NCBI RefSeq assembly: GCF_042676025.1
Contig: NZ_JBHTJP010000035.1
Coordinates: 868,001-932,000, forward strand
Direction of reading: 5' to 3'
Length of the DNA stretch: 64,000 nt
DNA from: Salinimicrobium gaetbulicola
Lineage (GTDB): Bacteria > Bacteroidota > Bacteroidia > Flavobacteriales > Flavobacteriaceae
Part shown: positions 63,362 through 64,000 of the stretch, piece by piece
How the letters are laid out: each line of letters opens with the position of its first letter
Position numbering within the stretch: the first letter of the stretch is position 1
The notes under the pieces: generated by a model
Database searches by the model: none
Told to the model about the DNA's origin: nothing
Seen by the model: only the letters and a program-made list of their open reading frames with translations
Position numbers and translations under genes: made by a program

Positions 63362-64000
63362 TGGCTGCATCAACAGGAAACGCGTTTGATTTTAAACTTT
63401 TCAAGAGACTTCTTGAATATACCAATGCTTACAAATGGACCTTCTATTTTGTAGGTGTCGCGGCTGTTTTACTTTCCTTTTTTGCGGTTTTGCGTCCCTA
63501 CTTACTGCAAGTTACCATTGATAATTCAATCGTACCGCAGGACAATGATCAGTTGATCTTCTATATCTCTTTAATGGGGGGTATTTTGATGTTGGAGGTT
63601 ATCTTCCAGTTCCTTTTCATCTATTTTGCTAACTGGCTTGGTCAGGAAGTTATTCGCGATATCCGGGTGAATTTATTCGAGCATATGCTTGAGTTTAAAA
63701 TGAAATATTTTGATAATTCGGCGGTCGGGAGACTGGTAACGCGTGCGGTAAGTGATATTGAAACCATAGCGAGTATCTTCAGCCAGGGATTGTTCATGAT
63801 CATTAGTGACCTTCTAAAGATGATCGTAGTTCTAGGATTCATGTTCTACCAAAGCTGGAAACTTACATTATTGGTTCTCTTGATACTTCCTTTCATTTTA
63901 TATGCGACGCGTGTATTTCAGAAAAAGATGAAACTGGCGTTCGAGGAAGTGCGAACACAAGTTGCCAACTTGAATACCTTTGTGCAGGAGCGTATTACCG
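63361..64000 (+). CDS. ABC exporter (permease-ATPase fusion type), N-terminal fragment
   Basis: The first 213 codons are inside the window and the gene continues to the right. It begins ATG 63361 in the truA stop (TAATG), so it is coupled to truA. The visible part is the membrane domain of a type IV (MsbA-like) exporter. Hydrophobic helices lie near 25-46 and 66-90. The coupling region FEHMLEFKMKYFDNSAVGRL (about 125-144), with VTRAVSDIETIASIFSQGL, follows. The nucleotide-binding domain is not yet reached. A lipid or drug substrate is possible. Confidence 0.9.
   Translation, partial: MAASTGNAFDFKLFKRLLEYTNAYKWTFYFVGVAAVLLSFFAVLRPYLLQVTIDNSIVPQDNDQLIFYISLMGGILMLEVIFQFLFIYFANWLGQEVIRDIRVNLFEHMLEFKMKYFDNSAVGRLVTRAVSDIETIASIFSQGLFMIISDLLKMIVVLGFMFYQSWKLTLLVLLILPFILYATRVFQKKMKLAFEEVRTQVANLNTFVQERIT

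Overview
The window reads as chromosome from a member of the Flavobacteriaceae (Bacteroidota), probably a marine Gramella/Christiangramia-like genus. The genus is an inference from general character. The phylum is better supported: promoters have the Bacteroidota form TTTG-N19-TAnnTTTG, Shine-Dalgarno sequences are largely absent, and there is a SusC/RagA outer-membrane protein. Also typical are SecD-SecF fused in one chain, a Rho with a long disordered insert, and several families largely confined to this phylum (DUF6588, DUF4293, CtlX). No phage, insertion sequence, CRISPR array or rRNA gene was seen.

Layout. (1) 1-353: N-terminus of a SusC-type protein leaving the left edge. (2) 862-17857: one long co-directional translation block, made of str (rpsL-rpsG-fusA), S10 (rpsJ to rpsQ), spc (rplN to rpmJ) and alpha (rpsM-rpsK-rpsD-rpoA-rplQ). 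Its only sizeable gaps hold RNA hairpins before rplC, rpsH and rpsD and a palindrome before rplQ. (3) 17998-22128: carA, eno and gltA, each followed by an intrinsic terminator. (4) 22196-27278, minus strand: a two-gene exopolysaccharide-type locus. It encodes a lipoprotein glycosidase and a 1260-residue membrane protein that joins a processive GT2 synthase, a GH26-like domain and a degenerate glycosidase-like tail. (5) 27490-34084: two guanidino-modifying enzymes, a small unknown gene, argS, ffh and folD. (6) 34097-40262, minus strand: small membrane and housekeeping genes, RluF, a lipoprotein, a Tat-exported LD-carboxypeptidase and a DacB-type lipoprotein. (7) 40382-50484: queE, DUF2911, gyrB, two DUF6588 paralogues, mdh and secDF. 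(8) 50611-57185, minus strand: DUF192 lipoprotein, lgt, yidD, cysS, folE, a FadL-type porin and a Tyr/Ser/Arg-rich lipoprotein. (9) 57285-64000: proS, two identical tRNA-Glu genes, rpsT, rho, DUF4293, a phosphoesterase, truA and the start of an ABC exporter.

Most genes are housekeeping and need little comment. The strongest candidate for something undescribed is region 4. The lipoprotein aligns by eye along its whole length with the last third of the synthase encoded just downstream, which suggests an internal duplication. The lipoprotein copy keeps both catalytic glutamates, while the synthase-fused copy has lost them. The synthase also carries an intact GH26-like catalytic pair on what topology predicts to be the periplasmic side. 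This looks like a self-contained machine that makes and trims a beta-linked polysaccharide, without the usual Bcs partners nearby.

All calls come from reading the sequence. No database search, structure prediction or folding-energy calculation was run. Hairpins and promoters were found by eye, and their coordinates may be off by one or two bases.
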